Assembly (NCBI RefSeq): GCF_963678635.1
Contig: NC_087062.1
Coordinates: forward strand, 72,385,345-72,449,344
DNA from: Symsagittifera roscoffensis
Lineage: Eukaryota; Xenacoelomorpha; Acoela; Convolutidae
Direction of reading: 5' to 3'
DNA length: 64,000 nucleotides
Shown: piece after piece, positions 34,855-46,244 of the stretch
Layout: every line of letters starts with the position of its first letter
Position numbering within the stretch: position 1 is the stretch's first letter
Program-made: the position numbers and the translations under genes
The notes under the pieces: model-generated
What the model was told of the DNA's origin: nothing
Seen by the model: only the letters and a program-made list of their open reading frames with translations
Databases searched by the model: none

Positions 34855-35190
34855 GGAGGGCACAGACAATGAATTTCCTTTACCTTTTTTAGTCTGGCTT
34901 AGGATACTTTTTAAAATACATTTTTGAAAAATATTTAAGAAACTCTAGAGAAAAAAGTGAATATAACTCCTAATTGTTGCATTACAAAAAGACTAAAACA
35001 GCATTGCAAAGAGCTTTTTTATTGTCTTGCTTTTTTCTGTTCTCGCAGAATCTCATCGTACTGGGAACTTCTATGCCATATAACGATTGAAGTGTGCAAT
35101 GATTTATGATAGTAAAAGACCACACTAAGCTAGAGAAAAAACGTGCCATTTAGTAAAAGACCAAACTAAGCTTGAAAAAAAACGTATCAG
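34855..35190 (+). repeat. Dispersed repeat family B, copy 2, left part
   Basis: Starts GGAGGGCACAGACAATG and aligns to 13716 onward. It leads directly into the tandemly duplicated 970-bp segment. Confidence 0.55.
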
Positions 35191-37130
35191 TTAGTTTTTA
35201 TACGCAAATTTTATTATTAAATTTCCGAATTAAATTTTTGCCGTTACGACTAACTTTTTTACGCTCGTTGCTTATCAGGAAAAAATTTGTTAGAAATCAG
35301 TTCCGAGCAAAAAATGTTTTGAAAAAATTAACTTCAACTTTTATGAATATTTGACTCACAACTGAAACTTAAAAAAGTATTACATGTAGTTAGCTGAGAG
35401 TTAATTTACCAAATTGCATGAAAATTTTTTCAGATAAATCGGATACTTTTAGGTAGGTTTCAAGATAGTGGAACTGCATCATCCCTGAGAGAGGATTCCA
35501 TACTGGGTGAATACATTTTTTTCGCATTTATAGGTTTCTTGAAGATACGATTTTGGGACAAAATGTCTGCTAAAAAATTTCACAATAACTGCCAAGAATA
35601 TGTATTACAAAGGTAACAGTTCATTTGAACAATAAAAATTGATCACCTTTACACTTTGTTACAAAAATTAAAGCTTCAAACTCACAAATAATTTATCCAG
35701 AAGACGCGGATGTTTCAGCATTGGATTGTAAAGGTAAGTCTTGTTCTGAACGTATAAAATTTCTGCACTCAAACTTTTTTGATCACCAATCGTTATAAAT
35801 TGCATTGCGGTTTTTGGAGCCCAGCAGCGAACAAGTTTGCCTGTGAAGAGAGTAGCACATTTTTTCAGTTGTTTCCACAATTTGGTTCAAACAGATTTGA
35901 TTATGTCTAAAGAAAAAAGATGGAAACGAATAGCTTTAATTGATGTTCAGATGAAATTTTTTTGACAGAATTTTTAGAAAATCCATTGAAAGTCAAAAAA
36001 GTAAACAGTTCTGATTTTGCTCGAACTATCGCAAGAGGAACATTAAGTTCAGCTAAGTTGCAACTGAAATATCAAAACTAATTGATGTGGGTTCTTGTGA
36101 CGTCAAACTACCATTTTTTGGTCTTTTTACACGCTCACCTGCAAATTTTTATAAGTAAAGTTAGTTTTTATACGCAAATTTTATTATTAAATTTCCGAAG
36201 TAAATTTTTGCCGTTACGACTAACTTTTTTACGCTCGTTGCTTATCAGGAAAAAATTTGTTAGAAATCAGTTCCGAGCAAAAAATGTTTTGAAAAAATTA
36301 ACTTCAACTTTTATGAATATTTGACTCACAACTGAAACTTAAAAAAGTATTACATGTAGTTAGCTGAGAGTTAATTTACCAAATTGCATGAAAATTTTTT
36401 CAGATAAATCGGATACTTTTAGGTAGGTTTCAAGATAGTGGAACTGCATCATCCCTGAGAGAGGATTCCATACTGGGTGAATACATTTTTTTCGCATTTA
36501 TAGGTTTCTTGAAGATACGATTTTGGGACAAAATGTCTGCTAAAAAATTTCACAATAACTGCCAAGAATATGTATTACAAAGGTAACAGTTCATTTGAAC
36601 AATAAAAAATGATCACCTTTACACTTTGTTACAAAAATTAAAGCTTCAAACTCACAAATAATTTATCCAGAAGACGCGGATGTTTCAGCATTGGATTGTA
36701 AAGGTAAGTCTTGTTCTGAACGTATAAAATTTCTGCACTCAAACTTTTTTGATCACCAATCGTTATAAATTGCATTGCGGTTTTTGGAGCCCAGCAGCGA
36801 ACAAGTTTGCCTGTGAAGAGAGTAGCACATTTTTTCAGTTGTTTCCACAATTTGGTTCAAACAGATTTGATTATGTCTAAAGAAAAAAGATGGAAACGAA
36901 TAGCTTTAATTGATGTTCAGAGGAAATTTTTTTGACAGAATTTTTAGAAAATCCATTGAAAGTCAAAAAAGTAAACAGTTCTGATTTTGCTCGAACTATC
37001 GCAAGAGGAACATTAAGTTCAGCTAAGTTGCAACTGAAATATCAAAACTAATTGATGTGGGTTCTTGTGACGTCAAACTACCATTTTTTAGTCTTTTTAC
37101 ACGCTCACCTGCAAATTTTTATAAGTAAAA
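35191..37130 (+). repeat. 970-bp tandem duplication (two units) within family B
   Basis: Unit 1 is 35191-36160 and unit 2 is 36161-37130, with only a few substitutions between them, so the duplication is recent. Each unit carries the same 70-codon minus-strand frame (35668-35880 and 36638-36850). I do not count that frame as a gene, because the first B copy lacks it in intact form. Confidence 0.9.
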
Positions 37131-38071
37131 CTTTTTCTTCTTATCTTCCGGTTATTACAAAACTTGGCATGCTGACTGAGTAGGCCATGGAAAACATAGT
37201 TGCTTTCCATATTTAAACTTTTAAAATCTATCAGTACACCATAAAGTTGATGCTTATGTGAGGTAGAGGGAAAACAAAAAGTACCAAATTTTGAGCGTTC
37301 ACAAAATTAAGCGTGGTTTTTCATTGATTATGCAGATTTCTGAGAAGCCATTTGGTAAATTTATTGCTTCTAAATATAGGCGATTGATTGTTTTTCAAAT
37401 AATTTTTGCATGATTTTTCTATTAGGGCATTAGTTTTGACTTCATTAAGATCTTAGCAGAGATACTCGCTGAAAATAAAGTAACGCAACCCACGTTGAGC
37501 TCCCATTGCAAATTAGCTATGGAAGTTTGTGAAAACAATGAACGCCATCAATGAAATATAAAAGAAAAAAATTTAAATAGCAAATTTCAGTGTCAAATTA
37601 GCAATTTCTGTTTTGTCAAACATTTTCAATTGTGTTCAAAGCTAGTAGTTTTCTCATGCAGATTGAAGAAATTTCATGCACTAAGTCCCTCTTTGGTTAA
37701 ACTTTAAAGATTCCTATGAAAAAATTGGCCAGAATCCTACTTTCTTTCTCCAGTATAAATACGGCGATCGAATTTTATACATTTTCAAAAACTAAATCAA
37801 CCACTTTATTTCTACAATATTCAATTCACAAAAAATTGTCTGGTTTCGGGTTACCGTAGGTAAAAACTACATCTCTCTAAAATATTCATTGTTATACGCA
37901 CAAAAAGTAGCGTACAATTGTTCATTACTTTTCTCTTAAGAGAGTACGAAGAGCTGTGCATGGACTTTCAGTTTCACGTTGTGTGCGTGGTTCTTATCAA
38001 ATATAACAAGAGCGTTAAATACGTTACATATTAAGTAAACTGCACTAGTTTTAGTTTTCTTCTTCGCTGCA
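37131..38071. other. Stretch without a recognised gene
   Basis: AT-rich sequence ahead of the three-exon gene, probably its promoter and 5' region. No frame, repeat or RNA gene was recognised. Confidence 0.4.
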
Positions 38072-38093
38072 GAAAAAAAAATTATTTTCACTT

Positions 38094-40779
38094 ATGGACA
38101 ACCGTAGAGTAATACCGGAGTTAAAGCTTCGCAGCGAGGTGTTCCGAAGGAATTCCGCGGCAGTAGTTCGGATTCTGCACGACAGAGCATGGTTCAACCA
38201 TCCCCTCACTCATCCCGAAGACATGAGACAGTTTATCTACTGGCTTAACTTTAAACGACCCAAGTCGTGGTATGTAAACTATTTTGCGCGTCCCGGTCGT
38301 TGTGCTCACTTTTTATTTCTATTTTCTCTACCCGAGAAAGGATGTTTTCAAGTACGCTCGACCTATTGTGTTTTAAAGTTTATTTTGGTTGCTGGTTCAA
38401 AGTATATCATAGCTTAATAGGGTGCTGGTTATATGCGCCCTTGTCAATCTAAATAACTAACCTTCGGGTTAGGCCTCCGGGTTGGTTGATTTAAAAAAAT
38501 AACTGGAGCCTTATATGCCACTTGCTTCCCTAGATTCGCCTGTTCCTGTTTTTGCTGTGGTCTTAAATTACAACACGAGTCATTTTGATGTTCAATGGAT
38601 GTTTAACGGTAGATGCGGGGAGGGAGAGAATTCCTTTGCTCCTTCCTGGTTGTCAAAGTTCTATAAAAAAGGCTCTCTAGGGTTTCGACAGAGCTCGTGA
38701 ATAAAAGAATGTGATTTTGCTTAGCTTTTACTACGCATTTCTAAGCAAGAAACCCTTAATTAAAAAATTAAATCTGAGAAAAAGTTAACGTCTTGCATAT
38801 TTTCAAGTTAACCTTACCCAATGTGTCCCAGGCAACATGTTAATTGAACTGTTACCTTGAAATCTGAACTGAGTTTATTTATATTCCAGGAAAATCATGG
38901 ACCCCTGGATTAAGCTTTATGACTCATGCGTATCCATTCTCCGGCGGACTTTGGGTGGAATTGCGCAACGGATGTCAGCTTTTAAATACGTCGACAGCTC
39001 AAATCTTTTAGCGTCTAAGAAAGCAGCTGAATTATTTATTGACCCTTCACTCGATTTACGACGAGTGGCGAAGTTTTACCAGCAGAATTTGGATAAAAGT
39101 TTAGGCCAGAATAATGCGAACGATTGCATGTTGCAATCATTAGATGATAGAAACCAGTTTCTGGACATTCACTCAAAAATTACTCAACTATTTGGTAAGA
39201 ATATTAGAAATCGATCCTATAAGTATAAAACTTGAAGGTCGCTCTTTTCCAGTTCTTTTGTAGCATTTTTTTACTATTCCCTTTTGTAAAATTCAGTTTC
39301 ATTCTGTAAATTGGGTCATTCGCTTATAACTTTCAATATTTAATCAATTTTTCGAACTCGGTTCTCAGTAAGCTTAAGATCAAGACAACTCCTTAAAATC
39401 ACGGAATTCCTTTTAATTCATTAGAAAAATGGAAACAAACAAACCAATTTTTGCAACATTTCACAGAACCTAATATTTACAACAAGATTTGATGATAACA
39501 CCTCTCGCTCTGACAATTTCGCTCAAGCCACCGCAAGTTCTTCACTTGGCCATGTTTTCATAATTTTTCATAACAAAAAAAATCTTTTCATTGCAGATCA
39601 GATCTCAATCCATCAACACAATGAATACATCATAAAAATCCAATTGTCTAAGCCGTGCTTGTGATTCAAATTGGAAAACTTGTTAAAAAAGAAATCAAAA
39701 TGTATCTTTAGATCCCAACCAAACTACACACGCCAAAAGCATCCTCAACAACTCTGTAGACTTCTCTCGACCCCGATTGACCTTTGACCCCCTTCAAGAT
39801 AGGTCCCACTTTACGTCCCTGCCCTTCAATGTGAACAGTCTGGTAGTTTCAAGGCCACTTGCAATCTCAGTCGCAGACAGTGAGCTGATGGAAGGCGTGC
39901 TCAAGGTCAAATGACAGTTTAAGTTTGAATACTACCAATACCAATCAGTGCACATTTGATAAGACTAAATTTAAAGTCCATGGGGTCAAATTAAGCAGCA
40001 GTTCCATTTTTGTTGCTATTTATGTTTTCAGAGAATCCCAGAATCGAAAAATGCACTTATGTTTCAGTTATCTTGAGGAACATTAAAAGTTCCCGGGTAC
40101 GAATTTGTGCAATTTTTTTTCAAGACCATCTATCCATGAGGGGAAGGAACAACATAAGAGCTGTACAGCGCATCGCGGCGAACCGCTGTTGTGCCCTTGC
40201 TTAAGAACTACATGCAATTTTTTTGGATATTTTTGAACAATCTGAACAATCTGAATTTATTGAGTTTTGACCTCAGTGATTATAAATTTTATTTGGAGGG
40301 GGGCTGGGGTTGGCTTTAGTATTTTATTCCATTGCTGAATTCATTTGAAACAAGTAACCGGGAAGGGGATAAGATGGTGGACTGCTGGTGTTTTGGCCAA
40401 TAAAGAATCATGATACCTACTTGATTCTTCTTCTGATTGAATCCCGATTATGACATAATCCTCTTCTATTTCCCACTGTTAGAGACTGTGTTTTGGTTTA
40501 TAGTTTGCAGACTGCGTGGTCTACTTGTGCGAGGAAATAAGGGCAGAGTTGGAGAGACTGAACAGAGAAAATGAGTTCAGGACATCCGGGTTCCACAAAA
40601 GAGTCCAGGACATCCAGCAGTACCAGCGTGAAAAGATGATCCGGGGCGGAAACATTGTCGCCAGGCAAGCTGTCAATGAGGAAGATGACGATTTGGTTGA
40701 AAAAGAAAACGAGAGAAAACAGAAACTTCCGCCTATTGACTGGAATAAACCAGTTGTTTCAACAACTAGTTTACTTTGA
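38094..40779 (+). CDS. Three-exon gene, 249-aa protein of unknown function
   Basis: The exons are 38094-38269, 38890-39194 and 40511-40779. Donors are CGTG|GTATGT and TTTG|GTAAGA; acceptors are TATTCCAG| and GTTTGCAG|. Phases (2, then 1) join exactly, giving 249 residues and a stop. The start is the first ATG after a strong pyrimidine-tract acceptor (AG at 38071-38072), which marks a 5'-UTR intron or a trans-splice site. The protein is helical and charged. A segment near residues 165-200 (CEEIRAELERLNRENEF, then HKRVQDIQQYQREK) is a likely coiled coil, followed by an acidic stretch. There is no signal peptide or membrane segment. AATAAA overlaps the stop. The family is not recognised. Confidence 0.8.
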
Positions 40780-40784
40780 ATAAA
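40779..40784 (+). terminator. Poly(A) signal of the three-exon gene
   Basis: AATAAA begins on the last base of the TGA stop, implying a very short 3' UTR. The sequence from here to 41322 shows no further gene. Confidence 0.6.
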
Positions 40785-41322
40785 TTTATCTCGAAAAAAA
40801 CTGAGTTCAAAGAATAGCGTCATCTTTAAAGTTGGCAACGCAGATTTGTAATACTCTGTTTCATTTAATTTGTGCAATTTGAAACAAAAATGTCAGCATT
40901 TGAGAAAAAAAGTTATAAAAGTGTTCGTGATCGAACGACGACCTGTGTTTCTGTTGTCGAACTGCTGGCAACATATCTAGCGCAGATTTCAATAAATGCA
41001 TATTTTTTTGAACCTAGAACCCTGAATCTCTTAAGCACTGAGACCGGGAAAACTTAGTTACTAATACGATTAAAATATGTTTTTGACGGCATGTTCGATA
41101 TACCAACCGCAATAGCTGGACGAAATCTGCAGAAGCGCGAAGTATGTGACATTCGGCCACACTTTTTTTAAACAAAATCTCTAACATAAACATTTGCAAA
41201 AATATCTTTTTTTAATGCTTGGTTTGTTCTCAATCTAAGACTGACCAGCTGCAGTACAATGACGACTCAAAAACATAGAATAAAATTTCGTATAAAAAAT
41301 ATCGTTCCTAGAAAAGCTTAAT

Positions 41323-41603
41323 TATTCCGACTTTCGATACGAAAGTAACGGAATATTTGTGCTCGGGGTGGGTTTTTTTTCTTCAGACAAACTTCGACTT
41401 TTAAATAGCCATTTTTGACGGATTTTTTGAATATCATTCGAAACGTCTTGTTGTCTTGAGCTCAAATTTTAAAAAATTTTTTCACGTGTGATCATTTTTC
41501 GTAAAGTTACGGGGGTTTAAGGATTGCCATTTTGACCAATTTTGGGACAATTAACGCGCGATATATTTCGCGCTATTAATGCGTAAGCGGAGAGTTAATC
41601 ACA
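41323..41603 (-). mobile_element. Palindrome-ended element, partial minus-strand copy
   Basis: Starts ATTCCGACTTTCGATACGAAAGTAACGGAA, and homology to the family is lost after GCGGAGAGTTAATC. It is truncated where a hAT-MITE-related sequence begins. Confidence 0.65.
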
Positions 41604-41611
41604 GTCAAAAC

Positions 41612-41827
41612 TTTCCAAATGCCCAAAAATGCCTTTTTGGCCGCCCTTTTTTCAAAGTTTTGCATGCGGCGCAGAAAATTCGGCCAAAATGATGACAAAA
41701 TAGTGCTTTTGGAGAGCTCGACAAATCAATTTGGTCGACCTAAAAAAAAGTCGACACTATTGTTTTTTAAAATCCACGACCCCCCCCCCCCCCCCCCCCC
41801 CTCGAGAAAATCCTAGATCCACCCCTG
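41612..41827 (-). mobile_element. hAT-type MITE-related copy
   Basis: Reverse complement of the 14133 family. The end CCTAGATCCACCCCTG is an intact terminus with one change, next to a run of 22 C (41780-41801). The opposite terminus is missing. Confidence 0.65.
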
Positions 41828-42521
41828 AAAAAACCAATATAAATCAGATGGCAACCTAAATCATTCCAAACTGGAAAAAAAAGAAATACTTGGTCTTTTT
41901 TCATTATAATATCAGACGCAATTATGAAATTAAAACGATTGTCAAGGAGTAAATGCAACAACAAGTCAAAACTGACGAAATCGAGAAAATTGCTAAAAAA
42001 TGATTTGATTCGGTTTGAATCCGTTTTAATCCCTGTAAAAACCGAAAAAAAACTTAATACTGGAAAAAATTGATTTAAGTCAATTCAAATGCAATTAGGA
42101 TAGACGTGTTAGCTGGGACTTAAGATCAACTTAAATAGAGTCAAATTGGTCCAAATCAATCGTTATCTTTTTTAATCTAATGTTCATACTTTTTTCATGC
42201 TAACATTGATCCCAATTATTCTACATATTTTTTTCGTAATCCAAAGCCAAAACTTGACTAAAAATTTTTTTCTTCAAAATTTGAAATAGCAGCAATGATG
42301 CTAGCATGGGGGGATTTGAGGGGGTGCGGACGCCCCGCCTCTCAGGGATTCCACCCCCTGTCGACCAACTTTGTTCCATCCCCTGTCCACTTTGTTCTTT
42401 TTTCAGATATCCGTATTTGGCGTCGACCCTAAAAATTTCTAACGGCGTCTTTGGCGCCAATGTATACTAAAGTTGAGGTGGGAGCGCGCGCCGAAAAAGC
42501 GCGTTTTTTCGTCAAAGTTTT

Positions 42522-42715
42522 CCAAAAACTGCCTTAAAATGCCTTTTTTGGCCTGTTTTTTCGAAGCTTTTCCTGCGGCATAGAAAATTTGCTCAAAACA
42601 GGGTACTTTTAAAGCTTTGGGAGAGCTCGGAAAATCAATTTGGTCGACCTTAAAAATTTCTAAAAATAAATCCTAAAAGACCTATGAAAATCAGCCCCCT
42701 CGTTAAAATCCGGGG
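42522..42715 (-). repeat. Internal fragment of the hAT-type MITE family
   Basis: Shares the GCGGCATAGAAAATTTG and GAGAGCTCGGAAAATCAATT blocks with 41612 and with the inverse of 14133. The termini are not preserved. The GC-rich segment before it (42305-42480) is not identified. Confidence 0.5.
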
Positions 42716-43199
42716 TAGCATCAAACATATGGCAGTTTTGCTTAACGAACATTTTGAGAGCTTTCAACGCCGAGCGATAGATAAGACATAAAAATCAAGA
42801 TCGATATTTCAACTTACATCTAAAGTACACGCAAAATCTTTCTTGAACACAAGCATAATTGCAGTGATCGTACAGTATGAATCTAATTACAGGAGCGGGT
42901 TCGATCTGAAAGATTTACTGAGCAGGTGACAAACTGTTCAGTAAGACAAGCTAATTGAAAATACTCCAAATATTCAGCCCTTTTTAGTAAGTTTTTCAAT
43001 CAAATGTGCAATACATCATTGTTGCTTATATTAAAATGTTTTGCGAAATTTGCTTAACTTTTGATGTTTTTTTGTGACTGTTAGAGCATGTTTTTGGTTG
43101 AATAATAAACTTTTGTGTAATGGCTTAAATATTAGGTTTGCAGACTCCGCAACAAGGTTTTTTTCAAATTTGGTTCTATTAATTCTTGTTCAACCTTAT

Positions 43200-43731
43200 T
43201 GTTCCGACTTTCGATGCAAAAGTAACGAATATTTGTGCTCGGGGTGGGTTTTTTTTTCTTCAGACAAATTTCGACTTTTTAACTAACAATTTTTGACGAA
43301 ATTTTCTTATATCGTTCGAAAGCTATTTTTGTCTTGAGCTCAAATTTGAAAAGATATTTCACCTGTGATTATTTTTCGTAAAGTTATGGGGGTTTAAAGA
43401 TTACATTTTGGCCAATTTGGGACAATTAACGGCCGATTTATTTCGCGCTATTAACGCGCAAGCGGAGAATTAATCCGTCTTAAAATCGTTCCAAATTGGT
43501 TGAAAGAAGATTAATTGCCATAATTGATTTGTTACAACGAGCGAAATCTATCCTTTTGTACTTTATATGGCGTGTGGGGGGATAATTTTCATTAAAAAAT
43601 TTCAAATTAAAAAAAAAAAAGTTTCATTTTATTTTATTCTTTTGTTTTTTTTTAATGTTATTACTGCTCCATAAAACCTCAAAAGGCAGTCGAAACATTC
43701 AGGGCTTCGCCCTGATACAAGCAGTCTTGTT
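43200..43731 (-). mobile_element. Palindrome-ended element, minus-strand copy
   Basis: Complete copy running TGTTCCGACTTTCG... to ...CAGGGCTTCGCCCTGATACAAGCAGTCTTGT. It forms an inverted pair with the next copy across a 111-bp spacer. Confidence 0.75.
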
Positions 43732-43842
43732 GATATCATTTGTAGAAAATTTTGTGCTAATCTACTAGCCATATGGTATCAATGAGCATGGAGCACAAAT
43801 TTGGGAAGTCCACCAAATATAAGTGAAATCCACAAAGAAACA

Positions 43843-44376
43843 ACAAGACTGCTCGTATCAGGGCGAAACCCTGAATGTTCCGACTGTCTTTAGGGTTTAT
43901 GGAGCAGTAATGACATTAAAAATTCAATGAAATAAAACAAAATGAAAAAAAAAATTTTTTTTTCTAAACTTTGAAATTTTTTATGAAAATTATCCCCCCA
44001 CACGCCATTTAAAGCACAAAAGGATAGATTTCGCTCCTAGTAACAAACCAATTATGGCAAAAAAGCTTTTTTAAACCAAATTGGAACGATTTCTAACGGA
44101 TTAACTCTCCGCTTACGCATTAATAGCGCGAAATATATCGCGCGTTAATTGTCCCAAATTGGCCAAAATGGCAAACTTTAAACCCCCGTAACTTTACGGA
44201 AAATGAGCACAGGTGAAATATCTTTTCAAATTTGAGCTTAGGCCAACAATACCTTTCGAATGATTTTTAAAAGTTCAGTCAAAAATTGCTAGTTAAAAAG
44301 TCGAAATTTGTCTGAAGAAAAAAAAACCCACCCCGAGCATAAATATTCCGTTACTTTCGTATCGAAAGTCGGAACA
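43843..44376 (+). mobile_element. Palindrome-ended element, plus-strand copy
   Basis: Complete copy, from ACAAGACTGCTCG to AAAGTCGGAACA. It shows the terminal ACTTTCG-TAT-CGAAAGT palindrome most cleanly. The inverted arrangement with 43200-43731 could form a large hairpin. Confidence 0.75.
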
Positions 44377-44519
44377 AAAAGTCTGTTGTTAATAGCTGCA
44401 CTAGCAAACTTTTGTCCAGAGTTCGCAATTTGATTGCGAATTTGTTTGTGTTTGAACAATTCAAAAACATTCAGTTACATGATTAAGCACGTGTTAACCT
44501 ATCAAATTAATATTTATAA

Positions 44520-44770
44520 ATAAGCACATGATAAAATCATCAGCACGCACGATAAAACATCAGCAATTAGAACAAAACCATCAGCTATTGGGTAGAAACC
44601 GTCAGCAATTGGGATAATTACACAATTATTAGGAGGATGAAACTATCAACAATTTGTTCGATGTCATCACCATTTGGGATCAAATTATCAGCAATTGGCA
44701 TAAAACTATGAGAAATTGGGATAACACCACAGAAATTGGGATAAAAGCATCAAAAAGTGGGATACATTTG
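44520..44770 (+). repeat. Degenerate minisatellite, period about 20 bp
   Basis: Variants of ATTGGGATAAAACCATCAGCA recur about a dozen times with drift. A second, shorter degenerate array based on GGCGACAA-TCGT-AAAA follows at 44905-45017. No gene lies between here and element 2. Confidence 0.6.
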
Positions 44771-45514
44771 AATTAATTGCAACGACAATTTCTTAAATAC
44801 TTGTGTTTTAACCAGTCCTAAATCAAATGAAGGTTAGTGATTTTTTCTGATTGATCCATTTGGCTGAGAAAAAAAAAACGTTTTCCATTTTTTTTATATT
44901 CATTTGTGAGGCGACAACTCGTCGAAAAAGACAATTGGTGAAAAGCAACAAGTCGCACTTTTTTAAAAAAGCGACTGGTCACTCGAGGCGATAATTCGTA
45001 AAAGGCGACAATTAGCAATGATTAAATGGTATGAGTGGTTAAATACAAAATTTTATGAGTCCTGATACACATGACTGCAATAATTGTGGGATAAGAAATT
45101 GGTACTGGATTAAGTACAAAATTTTTGAATTGATATGCAAGTTGAAATTATTCTACGTTGAGGTAATTTTAATTATCAAAAATCAGTAGCACCAAAAAAC
45201 AATTTGAAGATGCAGAAAAAGGCCATGTAAATCATCTGTAAACACTTCCAACGATGAGATCGTACAAAAAATGGCGAGCATAGTCATGAAACTATTCCTT
45301 ATGAGCTTGAAGCCAAAAGGATTTCAAATTTTATGACACGTGCATAAACTGAAGTTGTAACTCAATCATTTTGAAACTATTAAAAATTGTTTATAAAACA
45401 CGAAATTTAGGCGTGCTTTTCTGCTGGGAAAAAAGGGTGACATCTAGAAAACTGAAAGTTAGTGGATCTGAGCAAATTAATTTTTTCAAGTCAGGGTTTA
45501 TTATTCTGAGAGAT

Positions 45515-45922
45515 TGGAACCTGATCTAAACTACATTTTATGATTGGATAAATTAAATGTTTTACCAATGTAAAGTATTTAATATTAACCAATCATGATC
45601 CATCTAACTAACAACCCACTTATTTGTAAGTGCTGAAGTTACTTGTAATTTCAGCACCAGAGAGATTTGAATTTAACTTAGAAATTAGTTGGACTCTCCC
45701 GAGCACTTCAGCAGCCGCAATAAACCAGTATACCCTAGATCTATTGAGCCTAGCAGAGACTAGTTAAACAACCTGAGACTAGATAGTATAAGAGTAAGAT
45801 TAGGATCGGTATTAGACTAAGAAGTTGCACGAATCTATCCGGCCGAAAATAAGATAGCGTGACGAGCAGACGGTGTACCCTATCCGAAATTACTCTATGA
45901 GTTACACTTCGGTCCTAACTCA
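45515..45922 (+). repeat. 5' LTR of retroelement 2
   Basis: 408 bp, TGGAACC to CTAACTCA, with roughly 15-20 differences from the LTRs of element 1. It keeps AATAAA (45719-45724), TATAAG (45787-45792) and the hairpin (45630-45657, with one change). Confidence 0.9.
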
Positions 45923-45924
45923 TC

Positions 45925-45942
45925 TGGTGCGACCATAAGTCT
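45925..45942 (+). other. Primer-binding site candidate, element 2
   Basis: TGGTGCGACCATAAGTCT starting two bases after the LTR, identical to element 1. Confidence 0.7.
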
Positions 45943-46010
45943 CGAACAAGACCTTAATAGATTAGAATTAACCAAAATAGATTAGAAATTAGACAAAAAC
46001 ATTTACAAAA

Positions 46011-46244
46011 ATGTTATACGACAATAATTTAATTGAAATGTCTCTCCGACTCAATAGATCAGAGCCAATATTCCGAACCATAACAGAACTACCCGGAATT
46101 GGAAGAAGACCTCGAACCAAAGACGACATACGACAAAGTAGAAACTTGCCGTATAGTTATATGATAGTTCGGCAAAAGCCAGAACAAACTTTTATATTTC
46201 GAATACTACTTGCAATGAATTTAGATTTCCATTTGCAAACATAA
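46011..46244 (+). CDS. Small leader ORF, element 2 (77 aa)
   Basis: Same frame as 15420-15608, with 15 additional residues (the segment around LPYSYMIVRQKPEQ) before the shared end FRILLA-NLDFHLQT. It is basic and of unknown function. Whether element 1 lost the segment or element 2 gained it cannot be told from two copies. Confidence 0.4.
   Translation: MLYDNNLIEMSLRLNRSEPIFRTITELPGIGRRPRTKDDIRQSRNLPYSYMIVRQKPEQTFIFRILLAMNLDFHLQT

Noticed and set aside
35668-35880. 70-codon minus-strand frame present in both tandem units
   Set aside because: Present twice only through the recent duplication; the other family B copy lacks an intact version.
42305-42480. GC-rich patch with a minus-strand frame as a gene
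   Set aside because: It lies among MITE fragments, with no exon signals and no recognisable domain.
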